Shown: positions 1 through 8,768, counted from the stretch's first letter. The stretch is DNA of 64,000 nucleotides from Terribacillus sp. DMT04 (GCF_019056395.1 NZ_CP077639.1:398501-462500); one strand, 5' to 3'. The notes: a model not told the origin generated them from the letters alone. Translations and numbers: made by a program.

Positions 1-774
1 GACGCTAAGCAGGAAATTCGCAGCCGTATCGACTTTTTGAAAAATTACTTACAAAAGACAGGTGCAAAAGGCTACGTATTAGGTATTAGCGGAGGGCAGG
101 ATTCTACTTTGGCTGGCCGTCTTGCGCAGCTGGCAATTGAGGAGTTAAAAGAAGAAGGCAAGGATGTTACATTTGCGGCTGTGCGACTGCCGCATGGCGA
201 GCAGGCAGATGAGGACGATGCACAGTTAGCACTGAAGTTCATCGAGCCGGCAGAATCTTATGTATATAATATCAAAGCCCCTGTCGCAGAAACTGCTCGT
301 GCTTTTAAAGATGCAACGAATGAGGAACTTGCTGATTTTCATAAAGGAAACGTAAAAGCACGGATGCGCATGATCGCGCAGTATGCAATTGGCGGCCAAA
401 AAGGCTTGCTTGTAATAGGTACAGATCACGCGGCAGAGGCAATTACAGGCTTCTATACGAAATACGGTGACGGTGCTGCTGACGTTCTGCCGCTAAGCGG
501 ACTGAATAAACGTCAAGGTAAGCAGCTGCTAATCGAGCTCGGTGCACCAGAACGCCTATACGAAAAATTACCGACTGCCGATTTACTTGATGACAAACCA
601 GGACAAACGGATGAAGCAGAACTTGGGTTAAAATACGAAGATATTGATGATTATCTAGAAGGGAAAATCATCGATGAGGAACCAGCTAAGCTTCTGGAAG
701 AGCGTTATTTCAAAACAACACACAAACGGCAGATGCCAGCTTCTATGCATGATGATTGGTGGAAAGAATTGTAA
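1..774 (+). CDS. nadE: NH3-dependent NAD synthetase (5'-truncated by window)
   Basis: Makes NAD from nicotinic acid adenine dinucleotide, ATP and ammonia, the last step of NAD synthesis in the cytosol. The reading frame is open from base 1, so the true start lies upstream; 257 residues are visible and roughly 15 N-terminal residues are missing compared with the 272-residue B. subtilis enzyme. The ATP-pyrophosphatase P-loop SGGQDS follows the motif GYVLGI near residue 30. The substrate-contacting stretches [14 protein letters not shown] and KRQG are present, and the C-terminal [14 protein letters not shown] tail is typical of this family. There is no glutaminase domain, so ammonia is the direct donor. 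A strong terminator follows directly. Identity is secure; only the start is unknown. Confidence 0.95.
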   Translation, partial: DAKQEIRSRIDFLKNYLQKTGAKGYVLGISGGQDSTLAGRLAQLAIEELKEEGKDVTFAAVRLPHGEQADEDDAQLALKFIEPAESYVYNIKAPVAETARAFKDATNEELADFHKGNVKARMRMIAQYAIGGQKGLLVIGTDHAAEAITGFYTKYGDGAADVLPLSGLNKRQGKQLLIELGAPERLYEKLPTADLLDDKPGQTDEAELGLKYEDIDDYLEGKIIDEEPAKLLEERYFKTTHKRQMPASMHDDWWKEL

Positions 775-780
775 TGCAAG

Positions 781-810
781 AGAGACTCTCAGGCGAGGGT
801 CTCTTTTTTT
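781..810 (+). terminator. Terminator of nadE
   Basis: AGAGAC (781-786) pairs with GTCTCT (799-804), and the stem continues through a wobble into CTC/GAG around an AGGC loop. A run of seven T follows. It sits immediately after the nadE stop. Confidence 0.9.
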
Positions 811-883
811 GCGAAAATGTCTATACTTGAAAAAGAGAAACAGATGCGTGAGAATAATAGTTGCTGAAAGAGAGGTGTATACA

Positions 884-1279
884 ATGCTTAAAGAATTCAA
901 AGAGTTCGCTTTGCGCGGAAACGTTGTCGATCTGGCTGTAGCCGTTGTAATTGGTTCGGCATTCAGTGCTATTACGACATCATTGGTTAATGATATTATA
1001 ATGCCGCTTATCGGCATCATCACAGGCGGGCATGATTTTAGCGGATTGCAGCTTACTGTCGGTAATGCTGTTGTGAAGTATGGTGTATTTATTCAAACTG
1101 TTATTAACTTTGTATTAATTGCTGCTGTGTTATTCATGGTCGTTAAATTTATGAACCGATTAAAACGCAAACAGCCGCAGCCGGAAGAAGTTGTTCAAAA
1201 ACTGACAATGGAGCAGGAATTACTGACTGAAATTCGAGACTTGTTAAAGAAGGAAGAAAAAGTGAAAGATCAGTCTTGA
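884..1279 (+). CDS. mscL: Large-conductance mechanosensitive channel MscL
   Basis: Pentameric inner-membrane channel that opens under high membrane tension and releases solutes during hypo-osmotic shock. The 131-residue length is standard. The N-terminal motif [20 protein letters not shown] and the pore-lining first helix [11 protein letters not shown] are clear. A periplasmic loop (about residues 45-65), a second membrane helix and a charged C-terminal helical bundle follow. An in-frame reading frame continues upstream, but the ATG at 884 has a GAGAGGTG Shine-Dalgarno at 870-876 and begins exactly where MscL homologues begin, so the upstream part is not coding. It is separated from nadE by a terminator and probably forms its own transcript. 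Confidence 0.95.
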   Translation: MLKEFKEFALRGNVVDLAVAVVIGSAFSAITTSLVNDIIMPLIGIITGGHDFSGLQLTVGNAVVKYGVFIQTVINFVLIAAVLFMVVKFMNRLKRKQPQPEEVVQKLTMEQELLTEIRDLLKKEEKVKDQS

Positions 1280-1314
1280 TTTAATCTCCTAAATAACCAG
1301 TAGCAGCATAATGA

Positions 1315-1507
1315 GGTTGGAACATAATTGTTTCAGCTAAAGAAAAGCCCGAACTTTGACGTGAATCTTTAGACTAAGATTGACTTAAGTTCGGGTTTTT
1401 AACGTTAATCTTAACTAGCGTAGGCTGAGGCCGTGTCCGTGGAAAGCGAGTGTGCTGCCCGAGCGACGGCTAAAAATGTTAGTTCACTTTTTAGTTACGT
1501 CCCAGCC
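1315..1507. repeat. Candidate interspersed repeat element of Bacillaceae type
   Basis: A non-coding block flanked by GGTTGGAAC (1315-1323) and GTCCCAGCC (1499-1507), which can pair as imperfect ends in RNA (8 of 9, one wobble). It contains a 9-bp perfect stem CCCGAACTT (1348-1356)/AAGTTCGGG (1387-1395) enclosing a smaller AATCTT/AAGATT hairpin and followed by five T, which may end mscL transcription. The second half holds GGCTGAGGCCGTGTCCGTGG and GAAAGCGAGTG, wording I remember as recurring between genes in many Bacillus and Oceanobacillus genomes. No open frame of note lies inside. Only one copy is visible here, so the assignment as a dispersed repeat rests on memory. Confidence 0.5.
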
Positions 1508-1524
1508 TTTTTGTCTGCGGCTAA

Positions 1525-1956
1525 CTATATCAATCCCCAGAAATCAGTCGTATAGAGTGTTAGTAACAATAGACAGAGAAAGATAAGCTGACTTAGCGTT
1601 ACTTTATAAGCGTTCGGATTTTTAGCGTATTTTCTTTCCATGACTGTCCGGACTAATTCAGAGACAATAATAAAGATAATTAGAATAGAGCTGGGATAGA
1701 TAAACAAATTAAGATTATCGATACCAGTCATCATTACGACAGGTGTAAATAAAAGAATCATAACTATTGTAGTAATTCGAAGGATCCAATCAATCTTTTT
1801 ATGTTTCGCATTAACATGGTTATACGAAAAGAATTTACTGCGCTCAACTCGAAACCATTTTCGCATAAGTGCATGAAAAGAGATCAGCAACAAAAGAATA
1901 GCGGCTAGCAATAAAAAGAATCTTATCCAAAAATCAGGTTCGATGCCGTAGTTCAT
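1525..1956 (-). CDS. DUF4181-like membrane protein
   Basis: A 143-residue integral membrane protein with four predicted membrane segments: about residues 8-28, 58-78, 84-105 and 122-140. The cytoplasmic-looking stretch after the first helix, with KWFRVERSKFFSYNHVN and KHKKIDW, matches my memory of the DUF4181 family of small Bacillus membrane proteins. The start ATG has a GAGGGGGG Shine-Dalgarno seven bases upstream. The gene stands alone, between the interspersed repeat on one side and a divergent MFS gene on the other. Function is unknown. A different small membrane family cannot be excluded without a profile search. Confidence 0.6.
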   Translation of the reverse strand: MNYGIEPDFWIRFFLLLAAILLLLISFHALMRKWFRVERSKFFSYNHVNAKHKKIDWILRITTIVMILLFTPVVMMTGIDNLNLFIYPSSILIIFIIVSELVRTVMERKYAKNPNAYKVTLSQLIFLCLLLLTLYTTDFWGLI

Positions 1957-2141
1957 TGCGTCCCCCCTCTTGGTTTTACGTACAAGAATTACTCCGTTTG
2001 CAACCTGGCTAATAAGTCCTCTTCAACTTTAACTTAAGACTAGAAATTTGTATGGTTGCTTCTACAGTTAAATGTACGAATAAATCATGAGAATGTTTCA
2101 TTTTGCTGCAGAGGGATGAGCCTAACAGCATCCTTGTAATC

Positions 2142-2150
2142 TGCTATAAT
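2142..2150 (+). promoter_or_regulatory. Extended -10 promoter of the MFS/DNA glycosylase pair
   Basis: TGCTATAAT (TG at 2142-2143, TATAAT 2145-2150) is a consensus extended -10 hexamer 26 bases before the MFS start codon. No good -35 hexamer is visible, which is usual for extended -10 promoters. Confidence 0.5.
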
Positions 2151-2175
2151 CTGGATTATGAGGAGATGAGGCAGT

Positions 2176-3411
2176 ATGCAAGCATTAAGGTCGCTCCATC
2201 CTTACAGCTGGACAATTATTATTGGTACGGTGTTCGGCAGGATGGCTACTAGTATGAGTATTCCTTTTTTGGCAATATATCTGACCCAGGAAAAGGGAGC
2301 ATCGGCTGGATTTACTGGCTTGATTATTGCGGTCAGTTCTTTGGTCGGTATTCTTGCCAGTTTTTATGGCGGGTATTTTTCTGATCGGTTTGGCAGAAAG
2401 AAAATTATGAGCATTAGCATTTTTGGCTGGTGTATTGTCTTTGTAGGTTTTGCACTGGCGGATGCGATATGGGTATTTTTTGTGATGAATGCACTGAATG
2501 GATTATGCCGTTCTTTGTTCGAACCAACATCGAAAGCACTGCTGTCTGATGTGACAGAGCCAAAGCATCGGCTGCTCGTCTTCAATATGCGGTATACAGC
2601 AATTAATATTGGAGTTGTATTTGGGCCGTTATTAGGGCTGTACTTTGGTTCATCAGCTTCGACAGCGCCGTTCTTTATCGCTGCACTTGTTTATTTCGTT
2701 TATGGTCTTGTACTCATTTTTCAATTTTTGCGCATTACAGTGGCGGAGACAGCGGCAGCTGGAAAACATATTGGTGTTCGGGAAGCGTTTCACGTTACGC
2801 GTAAGGATAAGCTGTTTATGCTCCTATTAATTGGTGTGACGATAAGTGTGTTTGGTTATTCCCATTTTAGTGCTACATTGCCGCAGTTTTTTGCTGCTGC
2901 ACCAAGCATAGAAGATGGCGCAAAGCTATTCAGTATGATGCTTACGTTAAATGCATTAACAGTGCTAGTAGTGCAATATCCGATTGTCACCGTAGCGAAG
3001 CGTTATTCGCTTGTATTATCACTAATGCTCGGAAATGTACTGATAGCCGTCAGTATGTTAAGTATGGCGTTTTTGCATGATATTGTGTGGATCGCGTGTG
3101 CTGTCATACTGTTTACAATTGGCGAGGTGCTACTGTTCTCGATGTCGGATATGTTTATCGATGAAATTGCCAACCCTGCGATGAAAGGAACGTATTTTGG
3201 TGCCATGGGCTTTACTGGGTTTGGCGGTGTGGCAGGGCCGTTGGCAGGCGGCTTGCTGCTTGATTATTTCGGAGCGATACAGCCGATCCCGATATTTACG
3301 ATTATTTCCTTCCTCGTTATACTTGGTGCGCCATTCTTATTCCAGGTTTGGGTAATGCTAAAAGGGAGAAAACAAGAACCAAAACCTGTTTTAAAGAAGG
3401 AGCATATTTAA
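2176..3411 (+). CDS. MFS transporter, drug-efflux type
   Basis: A 411-residue major facilitator with twelve predicted membrane helices in two six-helix halves. The loop between helices 2 and 3 carries the signature YFSDRFGRKK (G-x-x-x-D-R-x-G-R-[KR]-[KR]), and helix 5 contains GVVFGPLLGLYFG, resembling the antiporter motif C of proton-coupled drug exporters. The cytoplasmic tail after helix 12 is basic. The Shine-Dalgarno GAGGAGATGAGG precedes the ATG. Its stop codon shares one base with the start of the next gene (TAATG), so the two are translationally coupled. Substrate cannot be inferred; coupling to an alkyl-base glycosylase does not by itself say what is exported. Confidence 0.85.
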   Translation: MQALRSLHPYSWTIIIGTVFGRMATSMSIPFLAIYLTQEKGASAGFTGLIIAVSSLVGILASFYGGYFSDRFGRKKIMSISIFGWCIVFVGFALADAIWVFFVMNALNGLCRSLFEPTSKALLSDVTEPKHRLLVFNMRYTAINIGVVFGPLLGLYFGSSASTAPFFIAALVYFVYGLVLIFQFLRITVAETAAAGKHIGVREAFHVTRKDKLFMLLLIGVTISVFGYSHFSATLPQFFAAAPSIEDGAKLFSMMLTLNALTVLVVQYPIVTVAKRYSLVLSLMLGNVLIAVSMLSMAFLHDIVWIACAVILFTIGEVLLFSMSDMFIDEIANPAMKGTYFGAMGFTGFGGVAGPLAGGLLLDYFGAIQPIPIFTIISFLVILGAPFLFQVWVMLKGRKQEPKPVLKKEHI

Positions 3412-4001
3412 TGACTAGCTATGAGCCGCTGAAACAATCATTTTATGAACAGCCTACCTTGGAGCTTGCGCCACGTTTGTTGGGCTGTTTGTTGGTTCAT
3501 GAAACCCCGCAAGGAATCACTTCGGGCTATATTGTAGAGACAGAAGCTTACCGCGGTGCACTTGATCGTGCTGCGCATAGCTTTAATAATCGAAGAACAA
3601 AACGAACAGAGATAATGTTTCATGAGCCAGGGCATATTTATACGTACACCATGCACAGGCAAGTGCTGCTGAATGTAGTGAGTGCAGCTGCTGGAACCCC
3701 CGAAGCTGTTCTTATTCGTGCGTTGGAACCAAAGGATGGCATTCCACTGATGGAAACACGCAGACCTGACAAAAAGCCAAGAGAATTGACGAATGGACCG
3801 GGGAAACTTTGTCAGGCGATGGGGATTGAACAAGTCGCTCATTACGGCGGGAATTTCACGAAGCCGCCTTTATATATTACATCTGGATACACACCGGAGC
3901 AGGTGGAAACAGGTCCGCGAATCGGTATCCCGAATGCGCAGGAGGCCAAGGACTATCCATGGCGCTACTGGGTGCATGGCAACCGCTACGTTTCCAAGTG
4001 A
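3411..4001 (+). CDS. 3-methyladenine DNA glycosylase (AAG/MPG family)
   Basis: Removes alkylated and deaminated purines from DNA as the first step of base excision repair. The 196-residue protein begins at the ATG overlapping the preceding stop; AAGGAG lies eight bases upstream. Family marks are LAPRLLGCLL near the N terminus, IVETEAYRGALDRAAHSFN with the catalytic-site glutamate, the MFHEPGHIYTYTMH strand-turn, and NGPGKLCQAMGI, which forms the base-flipping pocket. The length equals that of the B. subtilis YxlJ/Aag type. It overlaps an MFS exporter gene, so the two are likely co-expressed. No Ada- or AlkA-like partner is visible nearby. Confidence 0.93.
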   Translation: MTSYEPLKQSFYEQPTLELAPRLLGCLLVHETPQGITSGYIVETEAYRGALDRAAHSFNNRRTKRTEIMFHEPGHIYTYTMHRQVLLNVVSAAAGTPEAVLIRALEPKDGIPLMETRRPDKKPRELTNGPGKLCQAMGIEQVAHYGGNFTKPPLYITSGYTPEQVETGPRIGIPNAQEAKDYPWRYWVHGNRYVSK

Positions 4002-4085
4002 GTCCCTTTTTAAAATAGCTAGAATCATGTAAAATGAATACATCATGTCTGGCATTACGCCGGCAATGCAAAAGGAGAGATAGCA

Positions 4086-5015
4086 GTGGGCAAAGTACTC
4101 GTCTTCGGACATAAAAACCCAGATACAGATGCGGTAACATCCGCAATTGCATACGCACATTTGAAGAACAAACTAGGGATGGAAGCAGAAGCTGTCCGCC
4201 TTGGCGAATTGAATGAAGAAACAGCTTTTGCGCTAAAAACGTTCGGCCTTGAAGCTCCTCGTATGATTGAGGCAATCAATGGAGAAGTCGAACAAGTTAT
4301 TTTAGTTGATCATAATGAAAAGCAGCAAAGCGTTTCAGATATTGATACAGTATCTGTCACAGAAGTGGTAGACCACCACCGTATTGCGAACTTTGAAACT
4401 GCTGATCCGCTTTATTACCGTGCGGAGCCAGTCGGCTGTACAGCTACAATTCTTAAGAAAATCTACAAAGAGCATGATGTGGAGATTCCAAAAGAGATTG
4501 CAGGCGCAATGCTAAGCGCAATTGTTTCTGATTCCTTGCTTTTCAAATCCCCTACATGCACAGAAGAAGATGTAAAAGCGGCGAAAGAACTTGCTGAAAT
4601 TGCTGATGTCGATGTGAATACATATGGCTTGGACATGCTTAAAGCAGGTGCTGATGTGAGCAAGAAAACGGCGGAAGAGTTAATCACACTTGATGCAAAA
4701 GAATTCCAAATGGGCGAAGCAACTGTTGAGATTGCACAGGTTAACGTTGTTGATGAGCAGGATGTCCTTGTGCGCCAAACAGAAGTTGAAGCTGCAATGA
4801 AGCAGAAAATTACAGACAAAGGCTTAAAGCTTTATCTATTCGCCATCACGAACATTCTAACAAATGACTCTACAGCGATTGCAATTGGCGCAGAAACAGA
4901 TGCTGTGGAAAAGGCTTTCCAAGTAACATTATCCAACAATACAGCTACGCTTAAAGGCGTTGTTTCTCGTAAGAAACAGATTGTCCCAGTGCTTACTGAA
5001 GTCATGAATGGGTAA
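4086..5015 (+). CDS. ppaC: Manganese-dependent inorganic pyrophosphatase
   Basis: Hydrolyses the pyrophosphate released by biosynthetic reactions. This is the class II (DHH-superfamily) enzyme of 309 residues. The metal-binding motifs are in order: [13 protein letters not shown] with the first His and two Asp near residues 8-14, LVDHNE near 75, and VVDHHRI near 97. The C-terminal DHHA2 domain ends with the substrate-contacting SRKKQIVP. The start is a GTG, with GGAGAG seven bases upstream, which also matches where the family begins. It has no CBS regulatory insertion, so it is the short housekeeping form. A very stable terminator follows, so it is probably monocistronic. Confidence 0.96.
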   Translation: MGKVLVFGHKNPDTDAVTSAIAYAHLKNKLGMEAEAVRLGELNEETAFALKTFGLEAPRMIEAINGEVEQVILVDHNEKQQSVSDIDTVSVTEVVDHHRIANFETADPLYYRAEPVGCTATILKKIYKEHDVEIPKEIAGAMLSAIVSDSLLFKSPTCTEEDVKAAKELAEIADVDVNTYGLDMLKAGADVSKKTAEELITLDAKEFQMGEATVEIAQVNVVDEQDVLVRQTEVEAAMKQKITDKGLKLYLFAITNILTNDSTAIAIGAETDAVEKAFQVTLSNNTATLKGVVSRKKQIVPVLTEVMNG

Positions 5016-5020
5016 TCACT

Positions 5021-5057
5021 ATGAGGCAGGCATCATCTATGCCTGCCTCATTTTATT
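5021..5057 (+). terminator. Terminator of ppaC
   Basis: Thirteen-base perfect stem ATGAGGCAGGCAT (5021-5033)/ATGCCTGCCTCAT (5039-5051) with a five-base loop, then a T-rich tail. Confidence 0.9.
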
Positions 5058-5240
5058 TGCTGTCAGCATGGCCATAATGCTAAAGTAGATATAAATCCAC
5101 ATAATAACAACCTCGTAACATCTTCTATCATTCACGAACTCTGTTTTTTCTGCAGCAGCACAGGATACTTTTTCAAGAATTAAGGGAATAGCCATACAAA
5201 CTGCTGACTAATGCACAGAATAAAAGGGAGGCTTTTCAGG

Positions 5241-6212
5241 ATGAACTATACAACAATACCAGGGGTCAAATACCCGCTTTCTCAATTGATTCTTGGCACG
5301 ACCAAGTTTTTTGAAAACAAAAGAAATGATGTATTCGCTGTTCTGGATAGCTTCTTGCAAGCTGGCGGCAATACAATCGATACCGGTCCGAAATATGCCC
5401 AATACCAAGCAGAGAAATTGATTGGGCAATGGATGGCAGAGCGCGGCACTCGCGATGAAGTCATTCTAATTTCAAAAGGCGGTCATTACCATATTGATCT
5501 GGAAGGAGTGCATCATCCGGAGATGAGGCGTGTGAATCCGAGCGACATTACAAAGGATTTGCATGACAGTCTAGCGAATTTGCAGACAGATTTTATTGAT
5601 ATTTACCTTCTTCATCGAGATGATCGGAATGTGCCGGTACAGGTGCTGATGGATATGCTGCATGAACACCAGAAAGCAGGGAAGATAGGTGTATATGGTG
5701 TTTCCAACTGGGAGTCCGACCGTATTGAAGAAGCCAATGAGTATGCGGATAGGAAAGGGTACGACCGGATTCTTGTGAATAGTCCCAATCTAAGCTTAGC
5801 GCAGCTAAATGAGGTGCGATGGGCAGAGACAGTTGCATTAGATGGGGAATATGCGGCATGGCATCAGCGTACAAAAATGCCCGTCATCTCTTGGGCATCG
5901 CAAGCTGGCGGATTTTTCACGGGTACTTATGACAGAAATCATATATCAGATGAGGAAATTGCTCGTGTTTATTATAACGATGACAATTGGGAGCGCTATG
6001 ATCGAGCTGTCGAACTAGCAAATAAAAAAGGTGTAACAGCTAATCAAATAGCGGTTGCTTATGTACTGCATCAGCAATTCCCAACATGCGCCATCGTAGG
6101 GTGTAAAAATGTAAAGCGCCTGCAGGAAGCACTTCCGAGTGTAGAAATTGAACTGACAGCTGATGAAGTGAAATGGCTGAATCTTGAATTGGCGGATGCA
6201 AAGGTGCGATAA
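5241..6212 (+). CDS. Aldo/keto reductase family oxidoreductase
   Basis: A 323-residue TIM-barrel NAD(P)H-dependent oxidoreductase. An upstream in-frame ATG exists at 5211, but the Shine-Dalgarno GGGAGG (5226-5231) fits only the ATG at 5241. The active-site region reads NTIDTGPKYAQYQAEKLIG, with the Asp and Tyr of the tetrad, and VILISKGGH supplies the Lys. IYLLHRDD carries the His, and GVSNW, CAIVGCKNVKRLQEAL form the cofactor pocket. The enzyme resembles the YcsN/Tas type that lacks an obvious substrate assignment. It lies alone between ppaC and aroK, with no terminator before aroK, and might be partly co-transcribed with it. Confidence 0.9.
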   Translation: MNYTTIPGVKYPLSQLILGTTKFFENKRNDVFAVLDSFLQAGGNTIDTGPKYAQYQAEKLIGQWMAERGTRDEVILISKGGHYHIDLEGVHHPEMRRVNPSDITKDLHDSLANLQTDFIDIYLLHRDDRNVPVQVLMDMLHEHQKAGKIGVYGVSNWESDRIEEANEYADRKGYDRILVNSPNLSLAQLNEVRWAETVALDGEYAAWHQRTKMPVISWASQAGGFFTGTYDRNHISDEEIARVYYNDDNWERYDRAVELANKKGVTANQIAVAYVLHQQFPTCAIVGCKNVKRLQEALPSVEIELTADEVKWLNLELADAKVR

Positions 6213-6300
6213 GGGTATTTCTCTCTTACGATTTTTGTATTTATCGTATACAATAGAATATATTACAAGGTATACGACTGGTGGGGAGAGGAGATACATC

Positions 6301-6870
6301 GTGCGAACAATGAGCAGACAGCATATACCTGTGCGGGCGAAGAATATCGTCCTGATCGGATTCATGGGTGTTGGAAAAACGACAATCGGCAAGCTAGTCG
6401 CCGAGAAACTTTACAGAGACTTTATCGATGTTGATGCAGAGATTGAACAGCGGTATGGGATGGCAATTCCGGAAATATTCGCGCGGCATGGGGAAGACTA
6501 TTTCCGTGAGATTGAACGGAATACGGTCATTGATATTTGTGATAATAAACAATGCAATATCGTTTCTCTAGGCGGCGGAGCTTTCAAACAGGAAGCCATT
6601 CGAGAAGTTTGTCTCGAGAGCTGTCTGGTGTTGTTCCTCGATCTTAGCTGGGACCGTTGGAAGGAACGTATGGATTTATTAATCGAGAATAGACCAGTGC
6701 TGCACAATAAATCGGTTGATGAAGTGCAGCAAATATTCGATGAACGACAAGCTATCTATGCGGAACATAATGCACGCGTCACAACAGATAACCTCAATCC
6801 GGAAGAAGTAGCGGACTATATCGTAGAATTATTGAAGCTGGGCTGGGAACTTCATCAGCCGCTTTCTTAA
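6301..6870 (+). CDS. aroK: Shikimate kinase
   Basis: Phosphorylates shikimate at O3 using ATP, the fifth step of the chorismate pathway. The start is a GTG with GGGGAGAGGAG at 6283-6293; it gives 189 residues, close to the 186 of B. subtilis AroK. The Walker A loop GFMGVGKTT is near residue 21, the shikimate-binding DVDAEIE and FREIE stretches follow, and Walker B-like SLGGGAF is near 85. The lid region carries ENRPVL. The distinctive C-terminal tail KLGWELHQP is shared with Bacillus enzymes. It is not next to other aro genes here. A longer frame upstream exists but has no ribosome site. Confidence 0.96.
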   Translation: MRTMSRQHIPVRAKNIVLIGFMGVGKTTIGKLVAEKLYRDFIDVDAEIEQRYGMAIPEIFARHGEDYFREIERNTVIDICDNKQCNIVSLGGGAFKQEAIREVCLESCLVLFLDLSWDRWKERMDLLIENRPVLHNKSVDEVQQIFDERQAIYAEHNARVTTDNLNPEEVADYIVELLKLGWELHQPLS

Positions 6871-6885
6871 ATTAGCAGCGGATAC

Positions 6886-6925
6886 AAGAGCTATTGCAAC
6901 AAATTTTGTGTGATAGCTCTTTTTA
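6886..6925 (+). terminator. Terminator of aroK
   Basis: AAGAGCTAT (6886-6894) pairs with ATAGCTCTT (6913-6921); a T-run follows. Confidence 0.75.
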
Positions 6926-7059
6926 ACTAGAATAATTGTCATAATAATCGGAAAACTAGTCCGAGAAACTGGTTCATGATTCTCATTTTCCGCTTCATTG
7001 GTTTTCTATATGGGAAGGCGGGGTAAAGAAACGTACGATTATAAAGGAGGGTGAACGTC

Positions 7060-7932
7060 TTGCATCACAAAGATACGATTCATATTGTTTCTAGTGCGGA
7101 TGATAATTACGCGCATCACTTAGGTGTGATGCTGACATCATTGCTTTCGAATGTTAAGAAGAACAGACGCGTCATGTTATACGTAATCGATGGCGGCATT
7201 ACAAAAACAAATAAACGAATGCTGATGAAGACAACGATGCAATTCGGTACGCCAATTCGCTTCCTCTCTGTAAATACGGACTCATATAAAAATGCCACGG
7301 AAAGCAGGTATATCAATAAAACAGCTTATTATCGCATATCTATTCCTGAAGTGATAACAGATCCAAACGTGGAACGAGTTATCTACATCGACTGTGATAC
7401 ATTAGTATTGACCGATGTCTCGGAGCTGCAGGAACTGAACTTGGACGGGAAAATGCTTGCAGCTGTCGAGGATGCTGGGCAGCTGCAGCGTTTGGAGAAG
7501 ATGAATATTACGAACGAAGGCAGATACTTCAATTCTGGTATGATGGTGATTGATATGGAGAATTGGCGTAATCATTCTATTTCGGATAAAGTACTGCGGT
7601 TTATTAATGAAAACAATGATCCCGATTATCTGTACTTACATGACCAAGATGCACTGAATGCAATTCTATGGGATAAGTGGAAGCCAATCCATCCAAGATG
7701 GAACGCGCAATCGTTTATCATTTTGAAAACGAAAACACCAAAAGACCTTGCAGAGCGTAAACGTCACAAAGAAGCGCGGCAATCACCTGCAATTGTCCAT
7801 TTCACTGGTGCGAACAAACCGTGGAACTCGGATGTCGGACATCCGTACGCACCGTTATATTTTAAGTTTCTGCAGCAAACAGCTTGGAAAACTTTGCCCG
7901 GAAAGAAAGCACAGGAAGTATACGCTGACTGA
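7060..7932 (+). CDS. Glycosyltransferase family 8 protein
   Basis: A GT-A-fold retaining hexosyltransferase of 290 residues that should transfer a sugar from a UDP donor. The N-terminal HIVSSADDNYAHHLGVML is the nucleotide-binding strand, and the metal-binding DxD motif is IDCDT near residue 111. FNSGMMVIDMENWR and HFTGANKPW near the C terminus are also typical of family 8. The start was chosen as TTG at 7060: the Shine-Dalgarno AAAGGAGG ends at 7050, directly against the in-frame GTG at 7051 and nine bases before this TTG. No other sugar genes are adjacent, so acceptor and product are unknown. It ends in an exceptionally long terminator hairpin. Confidence 0.9.
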   Translation: MHHKDTIHIVSSADDNYAHHLGVMLTSLLSNVKKNRRVMLYVIDGGITKTNKRMLMKTTMQFGTPIRFLSVNTDSYKNATESRYINKTAYYRISIPEVITDPNVERVIYIDCDTLVLTDVSELQELNLDGKMLAAVEDAGQLQRLEKMNITNEGRYFNSGMMVIDMENWRNHSISDKVLRFINENNDPDYLYLHDQDALNAILWDKWKPIHPRWNAQSFIILKTKTPKDLAERKRHKEARQSPAIVHFTGANKPWNSDVGHPYAPLYFKFLQQTAWKTLPGKKAQEVYAD

Positions 7933-7966
7933 AGGAAGCCGAGAACTAACTGTTTGAATTATATAG

Positions 7967-8018
7967 AATCCAAACAATACTACTGTAATTAATAACAGTA
8001 GTATTGTTTGGATTTTTT
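7967..8018 (+). terminator. Terminator with 20-bp perfect stem
   Basis: The arms 7967-7986 and 7995-8014 are perfectly complementary over 20 bases, with an 8-base loop, followed by a T-run that overlaps the arm end. Confidence 0.93.
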
Positions 8019-8165
8019 TACGTTTGAAACTGAGGTGAAAGCATTGCTTCGGAAATATACTTTGCTTTCCTACAGGCGGAGGTGTAAGAGAAAAGGGATG
8101 AAAGTATTAATCGTTCGCTTTAAAGATGGAATAATTTTGTTTTGTCCCAGGTACTTTTTTAAATT

Positions 8166-8174
8166 TGTTATAAT
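8166..8174 (+). promoter_or_regulatory. Extended -10 promoter of nadR
   Basis: TGTTATAAT carries the consensus TATAAT (8169-8174) with a TGN extension, 28 bases before the nadR start. No clear -35 hexamer or known NadR operator is visible. Confidence 0.5.
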
Positions 8175-8202
8175 ACAGGAAACAGGTAAAAGGACGGTTT
8201 TC

Positions 8203-8745
8203 ATGGGTGAAGAAAAGAAGAAGCTATTAGGTAAAGCGAGGCGGAGTTGGCTGCTGGAGAAGCTGCAAGCAGCAGAAGGTCCTTTAAAGGGCAGTGTATT
8301 GGCAAAAGAAGCAAACGTCAGCAGGCAGGTGATTGTTGGGGATGTAACACTGCTAAAAGCGGAACAGCACCCGATCATTGCCACCAGCGAAGGATATTTG
8401 CTGCATCAACAGTCAGGTCAGGCAGCTGAAAAGATTGTTGTTTGTCAGCATCTGCCGGAAAGAACAGAAGAAGAATTACAGCTGCTCGTCGACTTGGGGG
8501 TTACCGTGAAGGATGTACGAGTGGAGCATCCGGTTTATGGATTGATGACCGCTTCTATTATGGTCTCCAATCGCAGAGAAGTGAAACAGTTTATCAGCAG
8601 AATTTCTCAAGGTAAAGCAGGCTATTTGTCAGAGCTGACAGGTGGTATTCATCTTCATACGTTAGCGGCTGAAGATGAGGATGTTCTGGAGGAAGCAGTC
8701 GTGGCACTAACTGATCATGGCTTCCTTTTGAAAGAATGGGATTGA
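8203..8745 (+). CDS. nadR: NAD biosynthesis transcriptional repressor NadR/NiaR
   Basis: DNA-binding repressor of NAD synthesis and niacin-uptake genes, using nicotinic acid as co-repressor in the characterised Bacillus and Thermotoga proteins. The 180-residue protein has an N-terminal HTH_11 winged helix (about residues 12-60, with VSRQVIVGDV as the recognition helix). The C-terminal 3H domain is named for its three metal-binding histidines: VEHPVYG near 108 and GGIHLHTL near 155. The ATG at 8203 has AAAAGGACGG upstream. An open in-frame extension before it lacks any ribosome site. It is not linked to nadABC or nifS here. Its 3' end lies inside a hairpin shared with the convergent gene. Confidence 0.94.
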   Translation: MGEEKKKLLGKARRSWLLEKLQAAEGPLKGSVLAKEANVSRQVIVGDVTLLKAEQHPIIATSEGYLLHQQSGQAAEKIVVCQHLPERTEEELQLLVDLGVTVKDVRVEHPVYGLMTASIMVSNRREVKQFISRISQGKAGYLSELTGGIHLHTLAAEDEDVLEEAVVALTDHGFLLKEWD

Positions 8746-8768
8746 CCGTCACACGGTCAATCCCACTT
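8738..8768. terminator. Shared bidirectional terminator spanning two stop codons
   Basis: Twelve-base perfect stem GGGATTGACCGT/ACGGTCAATCCC (8738-8749/8753-8764) with a 3-base loop. The last codons of nadR and of the convergent dehydrogenase gene both lie within it. T-rich tracts flank it on both strands. Confidence 0.75.

Noticed and set aside
4463-4819. Open frame opposite to ppaC
   Set aside because: A serine-rich shadow frame of a conserved gene, with no ribosome site.
6977-6991. Fur-box-like TGATTCTCATTTTCC upstream of the family-8 glycosyltransferase
   Set aside because: Four mismatches to the 7-1-7 consensus and no iron-related gene nearby.
8008-8202. N-terminal extension of the nadR frame
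   Set aside because: Open by chance: no ribosome site, composition unlike the protein, and the extended -10 promoter lies inside it. The ATG at 8203 matches homologues.
8015-8202. NadR (NiaR) operator near nadR
   Set aside because: No palindrome resembling the known operator could be found in the leader.
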